Source of the DNA: JAHDHW01 sp965277415
GTDB taxonomy: Bacteria; Bacteroidota; Bacteroidia; Chitinophagales; Saprospiraceae
Length of the DNA: 64,000 bases
Reading direction: 5' to 3'
Assembly: GCA_965277415.1 (NCBI GenBank)
Contig: CBDICS010000027.1
Location: 1-64,000 of the forward strand
Below the pieces are notes generated by a model. The model had not been told where the DNA came from and did not search any database. It saw only the letters and a program-made list of their open reading frames with translations. Both the position numbers and the translations under genes were made by a program. Shown piece by piece: positions 48,701-55,400 of this stretch (within the stretch, counting starts at the first letter, position 1; the number at the start of each line of letters is the position of its first letter).

Positions 48701-49391
48701 AGCATTAAACTTGAACAATATGGCTTATACACTATTTTTTGGGCGGGCTCACTTTAAAGAAAGAGTTGCGATAATAGCTGAGGATAAATTCGAATTAGAA
48801 AAACTTATCCAACTTTATTTAGAAGGTCAAGAACATACCGAAATCATTAAGGGTAATTCAGACAATTCTTCTACTAGTTTTTCTTTTGCAAAAAATGAAG
48901 GATTCATACGACTTGTCAAAGAATGGGTGAAAGAAAAGTCTTACGGACACTTTGCCCCTCTATGGGCAAATGGCCTAGACCTTGATTGGGGAAAAATATT
49001 TACGATGATTCGTGGTCATAAAATCCCAATACCAGGTATTGTCTTTAATCACAAACGACACTGGTTGCCAGACGTAAACAAAGAGGAGAGTGCTCCTGCC
49101 TCTCAAGAAAAATCAGTAGTAGAACCACAAGCTAAAATAGTAAAGGCAGACATCAATAAAGATGAAGTGAAGGAGACAATAGAACAAGGGTTGGCAGATA
49201 TACTAAAAGTAGATGTAGCAGCTTTTACAACAGATACAGTATTTGCGGATTTAAATATAAATTCATTAGTAAAAATTCGATTGATGAATCGACTCAATGA
49301 AATATATAATATAAAACTTCGCCCTGTACAAATTGTGAAAAGTAAAAGTATAACAGAAATAGCTGAATGTATTAAAAAAACAAAACAGTAA
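30792..49391 (+). CDS. Hybrid NRPS / trans-AT PKS, protein 2 (6,199 aa): two oxazole-forming blocks
   Basis: The domain order contains the same block twice. Cy1 (Asp150...Asp155) and Cy2 (Asn590...Asp595) precede an A domain with a Thr code, PCP Ser1447, a two-part oxidase (about 1500-1930), KS0 (Cys2111, His of HGTGT replaced by Ala2246) and ACP Ser2574. Then follow KS4 (Cys2843, His2978), a carrier-like insertion near 3185 without Ser, and ACP Ser3484. The second block has Cy3 (Asp3681...Asp3686), Cy4 (Asp4145...Asp4150), an A domain with a Ser code, PCP Ser5024, a two-part oxidase (about 5080-5490), KS0 (Cys5674, Ala5809) and ACP Ser6158. There is no AT. It starts 45 bp after protein 1 and ends 32 bp before protein 3, so one transcript is likely. 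It should install a methyloxazole and an oxazole. Confidence 0.95.
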   Translation: MKQTYPKIKLLLEDNHKPFILTDIQESFLIGKYWKNEQDMIGCHAYVEVEVENLDIQKLNDTWNYLVRHHDMLRDQVLLDGVQQIQSEEDGYVIKVNDLSQGNEELVLNHLKETRKTLSHKVYECDDFPLYTLWVSCLPKEKYIIHLSMDEWIVDAYSIKLLLNQWQQLYNGELKKLKPLSLTFRDFVLALESFKSTDRYQRDQKYWLNKLKPKYFSTKVLELPKEAIKAEEQDYFERKEYSKLLDPDQWKTLKRIAKNLNVSVSAILLAAFTQVTKLLAKGEAHSLITTYFNRLPLHPEMNEVVGPFISTHVFCIEKNLSDEKVSDLYMDVQEQLWENNEHSSYTGVTAIRELKTNKILSKETTIPIVFTSLVNNLADSKIGNWFDNTLYSITQTPQVFLDNQLIERNGTLSIRWDVVPEAFPNQDVTTYFDLYVKLIEGIGSVSQNLAKKKMKTDTAKTKDEMFVAQQNLTALQQSLLYLNLLGAEKEKSACTIYQAFEVANLDLQKLNAAWLKLLNTHQMLRASFSEEGDLMIGKSLKDYPIQVIENTEAAIGKVVDKTFNPKVWPLFEIAVSHEKQNKSWVHLNINVLLADGKSLFLLYEQLFQLYQNIDSDIFTSSDTFTSYLNTIAQEGKVESTHLKYWKERYKNITGTPICTGLDQNKKGTKKRITRRIKGTKQLTILAKENKIDKTAILFATYIHTLQSCLKKAEDFPVTFVDWGRPTLSEMNLDNIVGDFSSISLHIAQPLDLPIIDKAKAIHQRLGNDRKNQAQNSFRVLNKTLLNNNVQSNFVFTNIIAEDLVLPPQVKMAKGLSCTPGVFLDNITFLEKDEIVINWDYDSAAWEADYIQNLFDQYTQYLETTIHDLDPTTETILETSNPNEQVGMCIHHLFEHQVRQHGKRIALKYNEEAITYEDLNEKANRLAHFLIEQGIGSEDLVGLIFERSIDTIIAILAVLKAGAAYLPLDVAYPKARYTYIIEDAKVKAILSKKNLAEVIPMNNAPFFFIEEIEVETNKHSIANPEAEVQAHNLAYVIYTSGSTGKPKGVMVSHNNVRRLFTTSDELYDFSEHDVWSFYHSFAFDFSVWEIWGALLYGGKLVIVPYKISRSFESFYKLVEKERVTVLNQTPTAFRQFIQVDRQEGLSTKQSSLRYVIFGGEALEFHALKKWMDKYGDQQPQLINMYGITETTVHVTFKRILIDDLKNTDSNIGKPLPDLDVIIVDQNNKRVKEGEVGEILVVGPGVSRGYLRRDKLNQERFLQDTFIRPNENQRMYKSGDLGAFLPNGEIKYIGRADTQVKVRGFRIELGEIESVIAEYEGVDDVVVIVQDKKTEDPKIVAYLIMNHQQSAIKLKELKEVLKVKLPLYMIPNVIKEIETFPLTVNGKIDLKKLPWPVQSDMLLGHKLQTRNNAPSHVIDFQELKNIIQIRLKMVEVGEEEDFFDLGCTSLTILQIAKDISKTYKLKIPTEVFLETPTIAALKDYIRKNNKTISKEKRPFSPMAKITSRSNIYIFEFAQVCNIFRRRGEKDYFQYPSAGGKYAVKVYLFIKEGVLDGIKEGFYEYNASSHTLHLKSIVTSNQIEQTVPDYYRQEFEYADYLVFFAVDLRGLKHIYGASSNFLASVECGYMQRLLAVNTQRFNLQSTALDIVYFDQLLDIIKFEEHHCFIAASAVKHESSTPLVDILLKDRQSLIIEDTYDFNQLPEINSVSSEDFIHLEENKKIEIEKAYKETVKEEYSQCIERIELPLGDWIDSDYLYRQSKRSFEKDLIDIEDLNALLDLLYKFYEQGEMIGLDVYLYLKKDKVHGLEAGYYYYDVSNRKLKSLNKKSSKDLKKLHSPFNRTHYAKAAFSLFFIANIAELETIYRKMALRQAALKVGSFGQELMDKQYQFNIGLCPIGGFYFDTVHTDLGLSSKENLVHSFIGGGFDYKNEVAKDLLDQRPNLSQDVAIIGAACRFPGANTLSELWDVLSNGVSKIRPLPTERLKLRNGTWTDDGVYSTWGGYLENISSFDNELFKISPKEAKAIDPQERILLEVVWECLEASGYRADTLEANGDRVGVFTGMMWNDYQHIGLESTQSGEEVNIPGLAASLANRISHSFNFTGPSIVVNTSCSASLTALNLAWDSLQGGSCEFAIVAGVNLICHPYHQEALCANKILSKGEKGCAFSEVADGLVIGEGVGVVLLKKQDIAIQCKDNILGTIKGVASNHIGKSRRFGMSNANGIYKSLKTLFQRTAIDPTTLDYIESAATGSSIGDAAEVGAIHKLLQEVNSDHQYLMGSIKPNIGHQESASGIAQIIKVLLQFRHQQIAPSLYATPISPLIEDSQDLLKINQTLSPFIKNEKSKPYRVLINSIGSTGSASHVILDAAPDREIVQEEDQMTLIKLSAASTEQLKEYSNRLLNYLLETASVPSLQTIGLNLEQGRQLMKVRLVIVAESISDLKNKLLSFCEDKIVQGLYTDPTFDRSNLKEQHTKGILNWLEGVDLNKNHKGGVKYQKISLPTYPFKQNSFWAYTNAIPNTAKGKQKEQTAIRSNETVGDFKAPLIEYLIDIFSKVTEFEKTSIDQATPFEDYGLTSKMIEELNHLLENKFGTLSKTIFFEGKNLKEISELLVKYRPEIKKHFQSKPIKPQPEKAFCNSSEIIKNIKRSITVHTDDVVTKKINHLSAKQDASNTDLAIVGMNGRFPKAKNIDEFWTNLKIGKDCIEEVPKHRWDYAPFYHPDKNNRGTIYSKWGGFIDDVDQFDAKFFGISPVEAEMLDPQERMFLECAYSAMEDAGYTKERIRKEFDGKVGVFVGVMYSEYAHLGVEQIQQGNNVSLGAGYGSIANRVSYFLDLNGPSIALDTMCSSSLSALSLAVDAIKLGHCEMAIVGAVNLSLHPNKYLMHAQMNMVSEGGKCKAFGENADGFVAGEGIGAIIITRESIALAQKDNIYGIIKSVAINHDGKTNGYTVPNPVMQTALVESALNTAQIDPRSITYIEAHGTGTSLGDPIEITGLTNAFMSFTQDKQFCAIGSVKSNIGHLEAASGIAGIIKVLLQMKYQMLVPSINVDALNENINFADTPFKVQRQLETWEQIVLPDHNKELKLFPRRAGISSFGAGGMNSHVILEEYPGVERTLVQNPGMTSLIVLSAKNGAALSQQVVLLIEKVQQYLDENSRKYFSESSLKKIISRLLGLSPNEMDTSLTLTNIGFDRKRLTALQEEMKRDFDIEIKEEWFFSDLSFLALYEEIVSENKIEDNDLLKVKEIQYLKDIAFTLQVGRTAFQHRLAITTTDLDDLLITLKAYTSDNASLPVNIFEKNTGKNTFKDLDFSNIESLLEKEDWTALAEVWVNGGTVEWDKIKSHDKAYKIALPTYPFNRKPYWVPGTDNPSTPPSKRRVSERKKTVKEPLSLVKHTESNIVTTRALNRKSDPVKTYATAEKKQEVSYGEDTFVVDQVVETIESNAEAFSQETEIFCWEELVFLFDDLLKVPADEISPNEELSTYGFDSIATTRLQYLLQERWNIDVGTKEIFECTTVEDLHHFLVNIYTEGKVLDHPIRMDKQEKETNILKTINKTVFPLSDIQQSFLSGKFLTKDKVGCHFYCEIKFLEVNLAKLEKAWNVLMDRHGMLRMKINRKGTQELITSTSNYSIKSTNIAKDFSDHNDQLIKTRNRLSHYYYEPDSWPYFTIEVSQFTDAAVLHFSIDEWIADAKSLDLLFQEWRTLYVGGQELEPLMNTFQEYLELSIVSGTPRKERAYDYWKNKLTKQEVSSECSLQIKDKEPSDKGYYERVSRSYILAANEWSYLKKQSQTLGITPTALLLSIYTTVLFHKKQKAATSILLTLFNRLPIVKDVDRLVGPFISSSIFVSQSQRDIPFFDYLKSVQDQLWEDIDNSILSGVSVLRKIKKEKLIATNYNIPFVFTSMLNNIGKEEGENWLAQTNYQLTQTPQILIDHQVFEKNDELYLKFDYIPELFDEMELANLFQTYFNVLSRMSRNTLKKDLVLKDFIQEIETTTNSFGFLEELNLSTLYKKDVSIGVDLTALQQAYCFGRKKYAGKKSESSKIYYEFNFNDLEIPRLEKVLNTLIQNHGMLRTLINARKLTQQVLQEVPFYKIKETTFSTENQDKALKLEALRLEYLEKNIDEAEWPLFECFVSHFADKQTIVHFVFDSLIVDGQSLSLFFDQLFQMYADEQISIAFPKLQFSDYLRTSKEFESSQGIKLARQYWTDKFRTISPAPSFKVNIEEQKIGSERIRHEGSISDWGILKSALLNRSIDPGMFLFSVFQYIIDRFSDTSQQKSTLVLVNWDRPVFHSDIEKILGEFTSISWIENQKYDSFLSRIDNNVQKNKSDIFHSLLSPLSILQKVAREKGDKALNFPIVFTNLAKSLVHSGKAEFSFSSTVTPNVYLDVLNFEQDGTLHFHWDETQNIFSKGLIEEMFQTYQDLIRQLSSDITLLDNQQFSLAEITKPMMVTTRKINPAHTTVSTDSLDLLEQWNDTAQAYDLSTPLFRLFENQVTQQAEHPAIYFEDQVLTYKTLNIYANRLADYLREEVKANDVVGVILNRSVEMVVTLLAIEKAGAAYLPIDPSMPKKRIAYMLENANVGTVILHQSLEDLIPDFQRRVLNLDKNPVHLSEKYLSENKDLNIDQEDLSYVIYTSGSTGNPKGCMVPHRAITNRILWMQDLYQLSPQDRILQKTPYSFDVSVWEFFWPLMAGATIVVAKPNGHKSPRYLVEVINKYKVSVCHFVPSMFRVFLNDVKSKSCESLRYVFTSGEALTYDLLERFVDGFESRLINLYGPTEAAVDVTYWECHKNHDQRVPIGKAIANIQMYVLDKQLKPVEIGASGEIYIGGVGLAHGYLNNLELTKERFINNPFDPTGTSKLYKTGDEGCFTEDGNIEYLGRLDFQVKIRGLRIELEEIEVTIRNMEEVDEAAVLVRNQEKNDPILVAYVKCIERISDEQIKGRLLKKLPDYFVPQRFVRMDEMPTTLHGKLDRKQLPWPVKKTTLTQPIQEKEGKQEIIAFLTKALKDTLDLAHLEEETDLFAAGATSLSLINALQDLSDEYPDVDIPVEVILEDSNIKAIGVWLDENYMDSNKPEFTKRSKTSFAQLSQLIGQLKSIEYNGKTQYAFPSAGGVYALQSYIFIPSGKVDGLEEGAYYFHPTENALYQITSESSRMDWFKNENKDADFFVFFVGCLDAIEPLYLNYSKSFMTLDSGYAGQLLKQASSNTGLRLQSFIPNSTEDLIAAFQLPDNAVFTYGLAGCQLESDQTEIAFSAPTNFDFRDFRDLQKLQYSRMSEAEKKAFQNKQIQLRNLPDAKKINLLSSPDWPDTDYYLGRSSKRQYTQDLIPLDTLTTYLANALDKNLTTDLSVLQTNEVKVLLYIKPNRIENLEAGYYQYDHLNKHKLKLIKAIDDASLVNAHTPFNRKQYTESAFSIFLFTEPDRLQEKFGAGAFHVSLIQSAAIGQKLLASQKSYDLGICPIGGFNFKIFQKQLAMPAEQLLIHSFVGGGYDYTTKVDMSEVQVVNPSQIQEHSKPRTTTDIAIVGMNGQFPMADDLDTFWENITQGKNCLSSVPEDRWNTLTDQFGGFIKNIDQFDASFFGINEYEADYMDPQVRLLIEQVYRVMEDAGEVVDFSKNSKLSGKNIGVFMGCMYEHYPLLAKTEVSKNLLSLHSYSSLVNRISYHLNLTGPSIAIDTACSSSLMAIHMACEHILSGACKAAVAGGINLSLHPAKYEALEQLGLISLDTSSSKSFGRSDGYVPSEGLGVVYLKPLADAVADKNHIYGVIKANASNHSGRTSSYSTPSSNSYLELLEKTFASAKIDPASINYIEAAANGSPIGDQIEFKALKDFYAKYLKDRKITIGSVKANLGHLEAASGVSQLIKVLLQFKHKKLVPSIHHQPINPQIKIDNSPFVFQETLSDWIKEVDDSNLRAGVGSFGAGGSNVYIVLEDYPGTQTERTQTQEKQIFLFSAPSKSQLDGLLKKYVSYLQVNEALNLNNMAYTLFFGRAHFKERVAIIAEDKFELEKLIQLYLEGQEHTEIIKGNSDNSSTSFSFAKNEGFIRLVKEWVKEKSYGHFAPLWANGLDLDWGKIFTMIRGHKIPIPGIVFNHKRHWLPDVNKEESAPASQEKSVVEPQAKIVKADINKDEVKETIEQGLADILKVDVAAFTTDTVFADLNINSLVKIRLMNRLNEIYNIKLRPVQIVKSKSITEIAECIKKTKQ
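30840..36590 (+). other. Thr module: Cy-Cy-A-PCP-Ox-Ox (methyloxazole)
   Basis: The A-domain pocket residues, aligned by eye to GrsA, read D-F-W-N-I-G-M-V-H plus Lys, the established Thr code. Both Cy domains keep the VFT(S/N) Thr and the later LD Asp linked to cyclodehydration, but Cy2 has Asn in place of the first Asp of DxxxxD. The two may therefore divide condensation and cyclisation, as in VibF. The following McbC/SagB-like oxidase would turn the methyloxazoline into a methyloxazole. Confidence 0.85.
36618..38640 (+). other. Non-elongating KS0-ACP after the Thr module
   Basis: The KS has its Cys (TSCSAS) and the later NIGH His, but HGTGT is replaced by AATGS. Loss of this His is the hallmark of transacylating KS0 domains in trans-AT synthases. 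The ACP Ser is in GLTSKM. Confidence 0.8.
38800..41370 (+). other. Elongating KS-(pseudo-ACP)-ACP module
   Basis: The KS is complete (DTMCSSS, HGTGTS, NIGH). Between its core and the usual post-KS linker (DIAFTLQVGR) lies an insert of about 90 residues shaped like a carrier domain, but with Arg where the phosphopantetheine Ser belongs (NIGFDRKRL). A normal ACP follows. There are no reductive domains, so the unit should remain a beta-ketone. Confidence 0.75.
41450..47270 (+). other. Ser module: Cy-Cy-A-PCP-Ox-Ox (oxazole)
   Basis: Pocket residues aligned by eye to GrsA read D-V-W-H-F-S-L-V-D plus Lys, the established Ser code. Both Cy domains have intact DxxxxD motifs (DEWIAD and DSLIVD). The PCP Ser is in GATSLSL. 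The oxidase is again a tandem of two nitroreductase-like halves. Expected product: a 2,4-disubstituted oxazole. Confidence 0.85.
47332..49390 (+). other. Second non-elongating KS0-ACP
   Basis: The KS has Cys in DTACSSS, but HGTGT reads AANGS, so the decarboxylation His is missing. It is followed by a post-KS linker and a terminal ACP with Ser in NINSLV. It should pass the oxazole-bearing chain to the C domain of protein 3. Confidence 0.8.
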
Positions 49392-49423
49392 TAGGCTTCT
49401 CCTCAAAATAAAATTCATCAATT

Positions 49424-52400
49424 ATGACTGATTATAAAAAAACAGATAAGAACAAAGATATATTTAAGCTAAGTACAGGCCAGGAATTGCTGTGGTCTCT
49501 TTATCAATTTGATCCTCAGAATCCAGCTTATAATACACCTTTTGCTTTTCGAATGGAAGAAAATGTTAATCTGGATTTACTAGAAAAAGCATTACAGAGA
49601 ATAGTTTACAAATATCCTATACTTCGAAGTAATATGGCAAAAGTAGAAGGAGAAAGTGTTCGAGTCGTTAATGAGCAATATCAGGCACGATTAAAAATCA
49701 TTCCACAAAAAGATAAAACTTCCGAAGAGTTAATCGTATGGATGCAAGAAATAACCAGAAAACCTTTTGACTTAAAGAAGGATCGTTTATATCAGTTTTA
49801 TTTGATTGAGTCTAAAGAGGAGCAAATTTTTCTAGCAAATTTTCATCATATTATTTTTGATGGAATTTCGACGGAAACTTTTATTCAAGAATTAAAGACC
49901 ACTTATATAGCATTTCAGACTGGAGCACAAACGTCACGCCTAACGAATGGAGAAGGTACTCCAGTTGTTGATTACAATGATTTTGTAAAGTGGCAACAAA
50001 CTTATTTAGAAAGCGAACAAGCTCAGATTTCTGAAAAATATTGGAAAGATGTTGTGGAGAAATATGATAATGATTTTGAATTACCATATGATCGAAATCC
50101 ATCTCGATCTTCTGAAATGGAAGGAAAAGTAGCTTCTTTTTCCTGCCCTCCAGTATTAAAAAAACAGATTGATGATTTTAGTAATAAGCACAATATTACA
50201 CCCTATATTTTTGCCTTGAGTATCTATGGGATATTATTAAACAAATATAGCCAAGCCAAGCAAGTCTTGGTAGCTTCTCCAGTGAATGGTCGACCAGAAT
50301 CAAGGTTCGAAAATACACTAGGTCTATTTATGAATGTCAATCCAATTGTTTTTGACTTTAACCAGGATATCTCCTTCTTAGAATGTTTTCAGGTTATGGA
50401 TGGGCAAATCTGGGATGCTTTTGAGCATAGTTATTATCCTGTTCATCAAGTCATCAGAACCCTTAAAGACAAATCAGTTTATAAGACAGCTTTTTATTTT
50501 CAAAACTGGATTCTAGATCAAGAAGGTGAAGAACAAGATCCGCTTTTTGGAGAACCCATTGCAGAAGTACGACAGACTGGAGAATTCGATCTTACTTTTG
50601 AGGTGACTGTACTTAAAGAAAATTGGAAAATAGATATTAAATATAATGCTGCCGTATTTGATACTCTTAAAATTGAAAACATATACCAGCATTTCCTAAA
50701 ATTAATTGAAACTGCTCTTGACAAACCAAACCTAAATGTTGACTCATGCGCTTTGATTTCTGACTTGGATTTAAGTTTGTATCAAAAAATAAACAACACT
50801 TTTGAAGAAGAGCCTATAAAATATGATCTATTAGACTTATTAGAAAAACAGGTTTTAGAAAGACCTGATAAAACAGCAGTGATCTTTAAAGATCAACAAT
50901 TGACTTATAAGCAATTGTCAGATCAAACTGATCAACTTGCAGTACAATTGATGAGTACTTATACTGTTGAAAAAGAAGAAATCATTGGTGTCTATATTGA
51001 TCGTTCTTTAGAAATGTTGCTTGCAATGTTGGCGATTCAAAAGATTGGAGCTTCTTACTTGCCATTCGATATTTCTTTTCCTGAAAACAGGATTTTTTAT
51101 ATGGCTCAAGATGCAAAAATCACGAAATGTTTGGTACATAACTCAACTGTGGATACTTGCCCGCTTGAGGATGTAAAACTCATTGATATCAGAACTATAG
51201 ATTTAACGAATGAAAAGAAGATAACACCATTACAAGAAATAGACTTGGCTAAAAGAAAGCCGAATTTAAAAGACAGGGCTTATGTTTTATATACTTCAGG
51301 TTCTACAGGTAATCCTAAAGGAGTAGAAATAGAACATGTTAGTTTGAGTAATTTTCTACAGAGTATGCAAAAAGCGCCAGGGATGAATGAGCAAGATTAT
51401 CTCTTAGCATTAACGACTAATAGTTTTGATATCTCTGGATTAGAGTTGTATTTGCCATTGGTGTCAGGGGCTACTTTAGAGATACTACCTACCGAAATTT
51501 TGAAAGAAGGCAAAGCTTTATTAACGGCAATTCAAAATGCTCCGGCAACAGTAATACAGGCGACTCCTTCAACTTGGCAAATGCTACTAAATGCAGGACT
51601 AAATAAACGTTTACCAATTAGGGCACTTTGTGGAGGAGAGAATCTAAGTCGAGCTTTAGCAGATAAACTTTTGGACAAGACTGAGGAACTCTGGAATTTA
51701 TTTGGACCAACAGAAACTACGATCTGGTCGACTATTAGTAAAGTGGAAAAAGGAGAAAAAATTAATATTGGTACTCCGATTCAAAATACATCTGTTTATA
51801 TTTTAAATGCACAAGATCAATTGCTTCCCATTGGTATTGATGGCGAGTTGTACATTGGAGGAGAAGGTTTGGCCAGAGCTTATTTTGACCAACCAGCAAT
51901 TACAGCTGACAGATTTAAAATGCTAAGTATCAATGGAGAAAAGAAACGCTTATATAAAACAGGAGACATAGCCAGAATAGGAACGAATGGATTAATAGAG
52001 TATAAAGGACGAAATGACTTTCAAATAAAACTGAGAGGCTATCGAATTGAAATACAGGAAATTGAAAACATCATGTTGCAATATCCTACTGTCAAAGAAG
52101 CTGTCGTTGTTGTCAAGGAAAATGAATTAGGGAAGTCACTTATTGGATTTGTCAAAACAGATAAATTTACAGAAGATAATGAAGCAGCATTACTCATACA
52201 CCTGAATCAGTGGCTACCTGCCTACATGGTTCCCGTTGAGCTGATCTTTGTAAATGACTTACCTTATACGCTCAATAATAAAATTGACCGAAGTTTTTTA
52301 ACGAATAAATCACTCAAAAAAATCAAAGAACAATTTACTTTCGAACAAGTGAAAGATAATGCACCTGTTACACAAATTAAAAAAGAAGCATCAATACATG

Positions 52401-55400
52401 ATACAATTCTTGAGGTTGTCAGTAGCATTATTAAAGAACCAATAGACGAAATAGAAACGGACAAAAAACTAGGTGCACTGGGCTTTGACTCTATTAATTT
52501 TACCAGTTTAAGCGATAAAATTGAAAATACAACAGGTGTCTTAATTAGCCCAAATCAATTTTATCAATATGATACTATTGATGAATTAGTAAGTTTTATA
52601 CAAACACAAAACACTCAAACCTCCGCTCAAAAAGAAACGTTTGAAGAAACTCCTATATCACAAATATTTGAACAAAACCAAGAGATAGCGGTCATCGGCA
52701 TGATGTCTCGATTCCCTGATGCAGAGGATAAAGAAACTTTCTGGAAAAATATTTTGCAACAAAAAGAATCTGTAACAGAAATTCCAAAGACTAGATGGGA
52801 TTGGCGAGATTATTTTAGTGAAGATAAAGAACAAAATAAATCCAAAACAAAATGGGGTGGGTTTATTAATGAACCAACTAGATTCGATGCGGCCTTTTTT
52901 GGAATCTCTCCGAGAGAAGCTACATTAATGGATCCACAACAACGCATTTTACTGGAGATGGTTTGGGAAGTAGTGGAAGATGCAGGCTATCGAATGTCCG
53001 AGTTGCAAGGCTCGCGGACTGGAATATTTGTAGCTTCTTCTGGATCTGATTTCTTTGAAATGCAAGTAAAAGCTGAGTTGCCAATTGATGCTTATACTTT
53101 AGTGGGCGTTGCAAAAAGCATTTTACCTAATCGAATATCTTATTTATTTGATTGGAGAGGACCTAGTGAACCAATCGATACAGCTTGTTCCAGTTCTTTG
53201 GTCGCAATCAATCGAGCAATTGGGTCAATGCATTCGGGAGAATGTGATATGGCTGTAGCAGCAGGTATCAACCTTATTTTAAGCCCTGCTGCTCATGTCG
53301 CATCCGGAAAAATGGGTATGATGAGTGATGTTGGAAAATGCCAAACTTTTGATCTTGCAGCAGATGGTTATGTTCGCGGAGAAGGATGTGGCATTGTCTT
53401 ACTAAAATCATTGGACAAAGCAATCAAAGACAAAGATCATATCTATGCTATCGTTCGCTCTACAGCAATCAATCACGGAGGAAAAGCTAATTCTCTGACT
53501 GCACCCAATGCTAAATCTCAGGCTGCACTGATTAGTGATGCTTTGCTAAAAACTGAAATCGAACCTAGTACGATCACTTATGTAGAGACGCATGGTACTG
53601 GCACGCCACTAGGCGATCCAATCGAAGTAGAAGGTTTGAAATTAGCATTTAATACAGTGCATAGCCAATTAACGAATCCAGATCAAACCATTCCTTCTAA
53701 TTACTGTGGTCTGAGTTCTGTGAAAACGAACATTGGTCATCTGGAAGCAGCAGCGGGAATTGCTGGATTTATCAAAACAGTGTTAGCTTTAAAAGAAAAA
53801 ACACTGCCAGCCCTAGCAAATTTTAAGACATTAAATCCTCATGTTATATTAGATGATTCTCCATTTTATTTGCTTGAAAAAAACAAACCTTGGGATAGAA
53901 TGGTCGTGAATGGTTCAGAAATACCCAGACGGGCAGGAGTGAGCTCTTTTGGATTTGGCGGCGTCAATGCACACCTTGTTTTAGAAGAATATTGTCCAAT
54001 TATTTCAACACCATCCGATAAATCAGGTGCTCCTTTTCTTTTCCTTCTTTCTGCCAAAACACCTGCGGCATTAGAACGGCAAACTGCTAATTTGCTGAAC
54101 TTTGTCAAAACGAAAAAGAACTCGATTAATGCTTTATATTTGGCTTTTACATTGCAACAGGGGCGTGAAGTGATGAAGTATCGTACCGCAATTCTCGCTG
54201 AAAATATAGCAGAATTAATAGATAGCCTTGAAGGAGAAAAACTAACGAATTATTGGACCGGAGTAGTGCAGAGTAAAAAAGCAAAACAAGCCACACTCAA
54301 TGATCATGGAATAGATCTAGGTCAACTAAATGCAGGCAATGCTAAAATAATGCTATCGAAAATAGCTCAGATTTGGGTCGATCATCAGATAAAGATAAAC
54401 TGGGAGAATTTATATGGCGATGAAAACGGTAAATTATATACTATGGCCCATCGTATTGCCACAGTGACTTATCCATTTGAACATACTCGTTTCTGGCCTT
54501 TTGATACAAAAGAAATATTAAAACAAGGGGAAGTAAAAACAAAAAGTGATACTTATTTTGATGCTTTGATTCGAGAGGAAGGAAAGAGTAAGTTTATTAA
54601 AAAATTAAGTGGAGAAGAACATTTTTTTAGCGATCATATTGTACATCAGCAAAAAGTTTTACCTGGAGTATATGCATTGGAATTGATCAGAGCAGGAATG
54701 GAAGAATTATATCCAAATCAAAAAAAACAAATTCAAGATCATATTTGGATTAAGCCAGTAATCGCTGAAAAGGAAAGCATAGAGTTGCATCTGTTTTTTG
54801 AAGAAACAAATAATGATAAGCTTAATTATCAAATTAAATTTAAAGTGAATCAACAGTTGGTTCCTCATGCTCAAGGAACTATCAAATTCGTAGGGGCATT
54901 AAAACCAATAGAAATAGCTGTACCAATAATGAATGATAGTAGCGATTCTTTTCTGACTAAGGAAGAATGTTACGTTAAATTTTCAAACAATGGATTTGAT
55001 TACGGTAAAAGTTTACAAACCATCACTGAAGTTTTCTCAGAAGAAGGGAAATTACAAGGAAACCTACAAGCAGAAAAAAAATATATTGTAGATGACTTCG
55101 GAGCAGGAAATGACAAAGTGTTATATCCTTCAATTATGGATGGAGCTTTACAGTTAGTCGCTTTAAGTTTAGGGTTTAAAAAAGCAGAAGGCGATTCTTA
55201 TCTTCCCTTTAGTATAGGTCGACTAAGCTTGTTTCAAAACCTTGTAGAAGACTGTCAAGTGCTGATTGATTTCCCTGAGCAAAAAAGTAAAGGCTTGCTA
55301 AAATGTAATGTATCTATTTTTGATCAAGAAGAACAATTACTTTGCTATATTCAAGACTATAGTTTAAAAAGAATTCCAAACCCTCCGCAAAAAATAAAGA

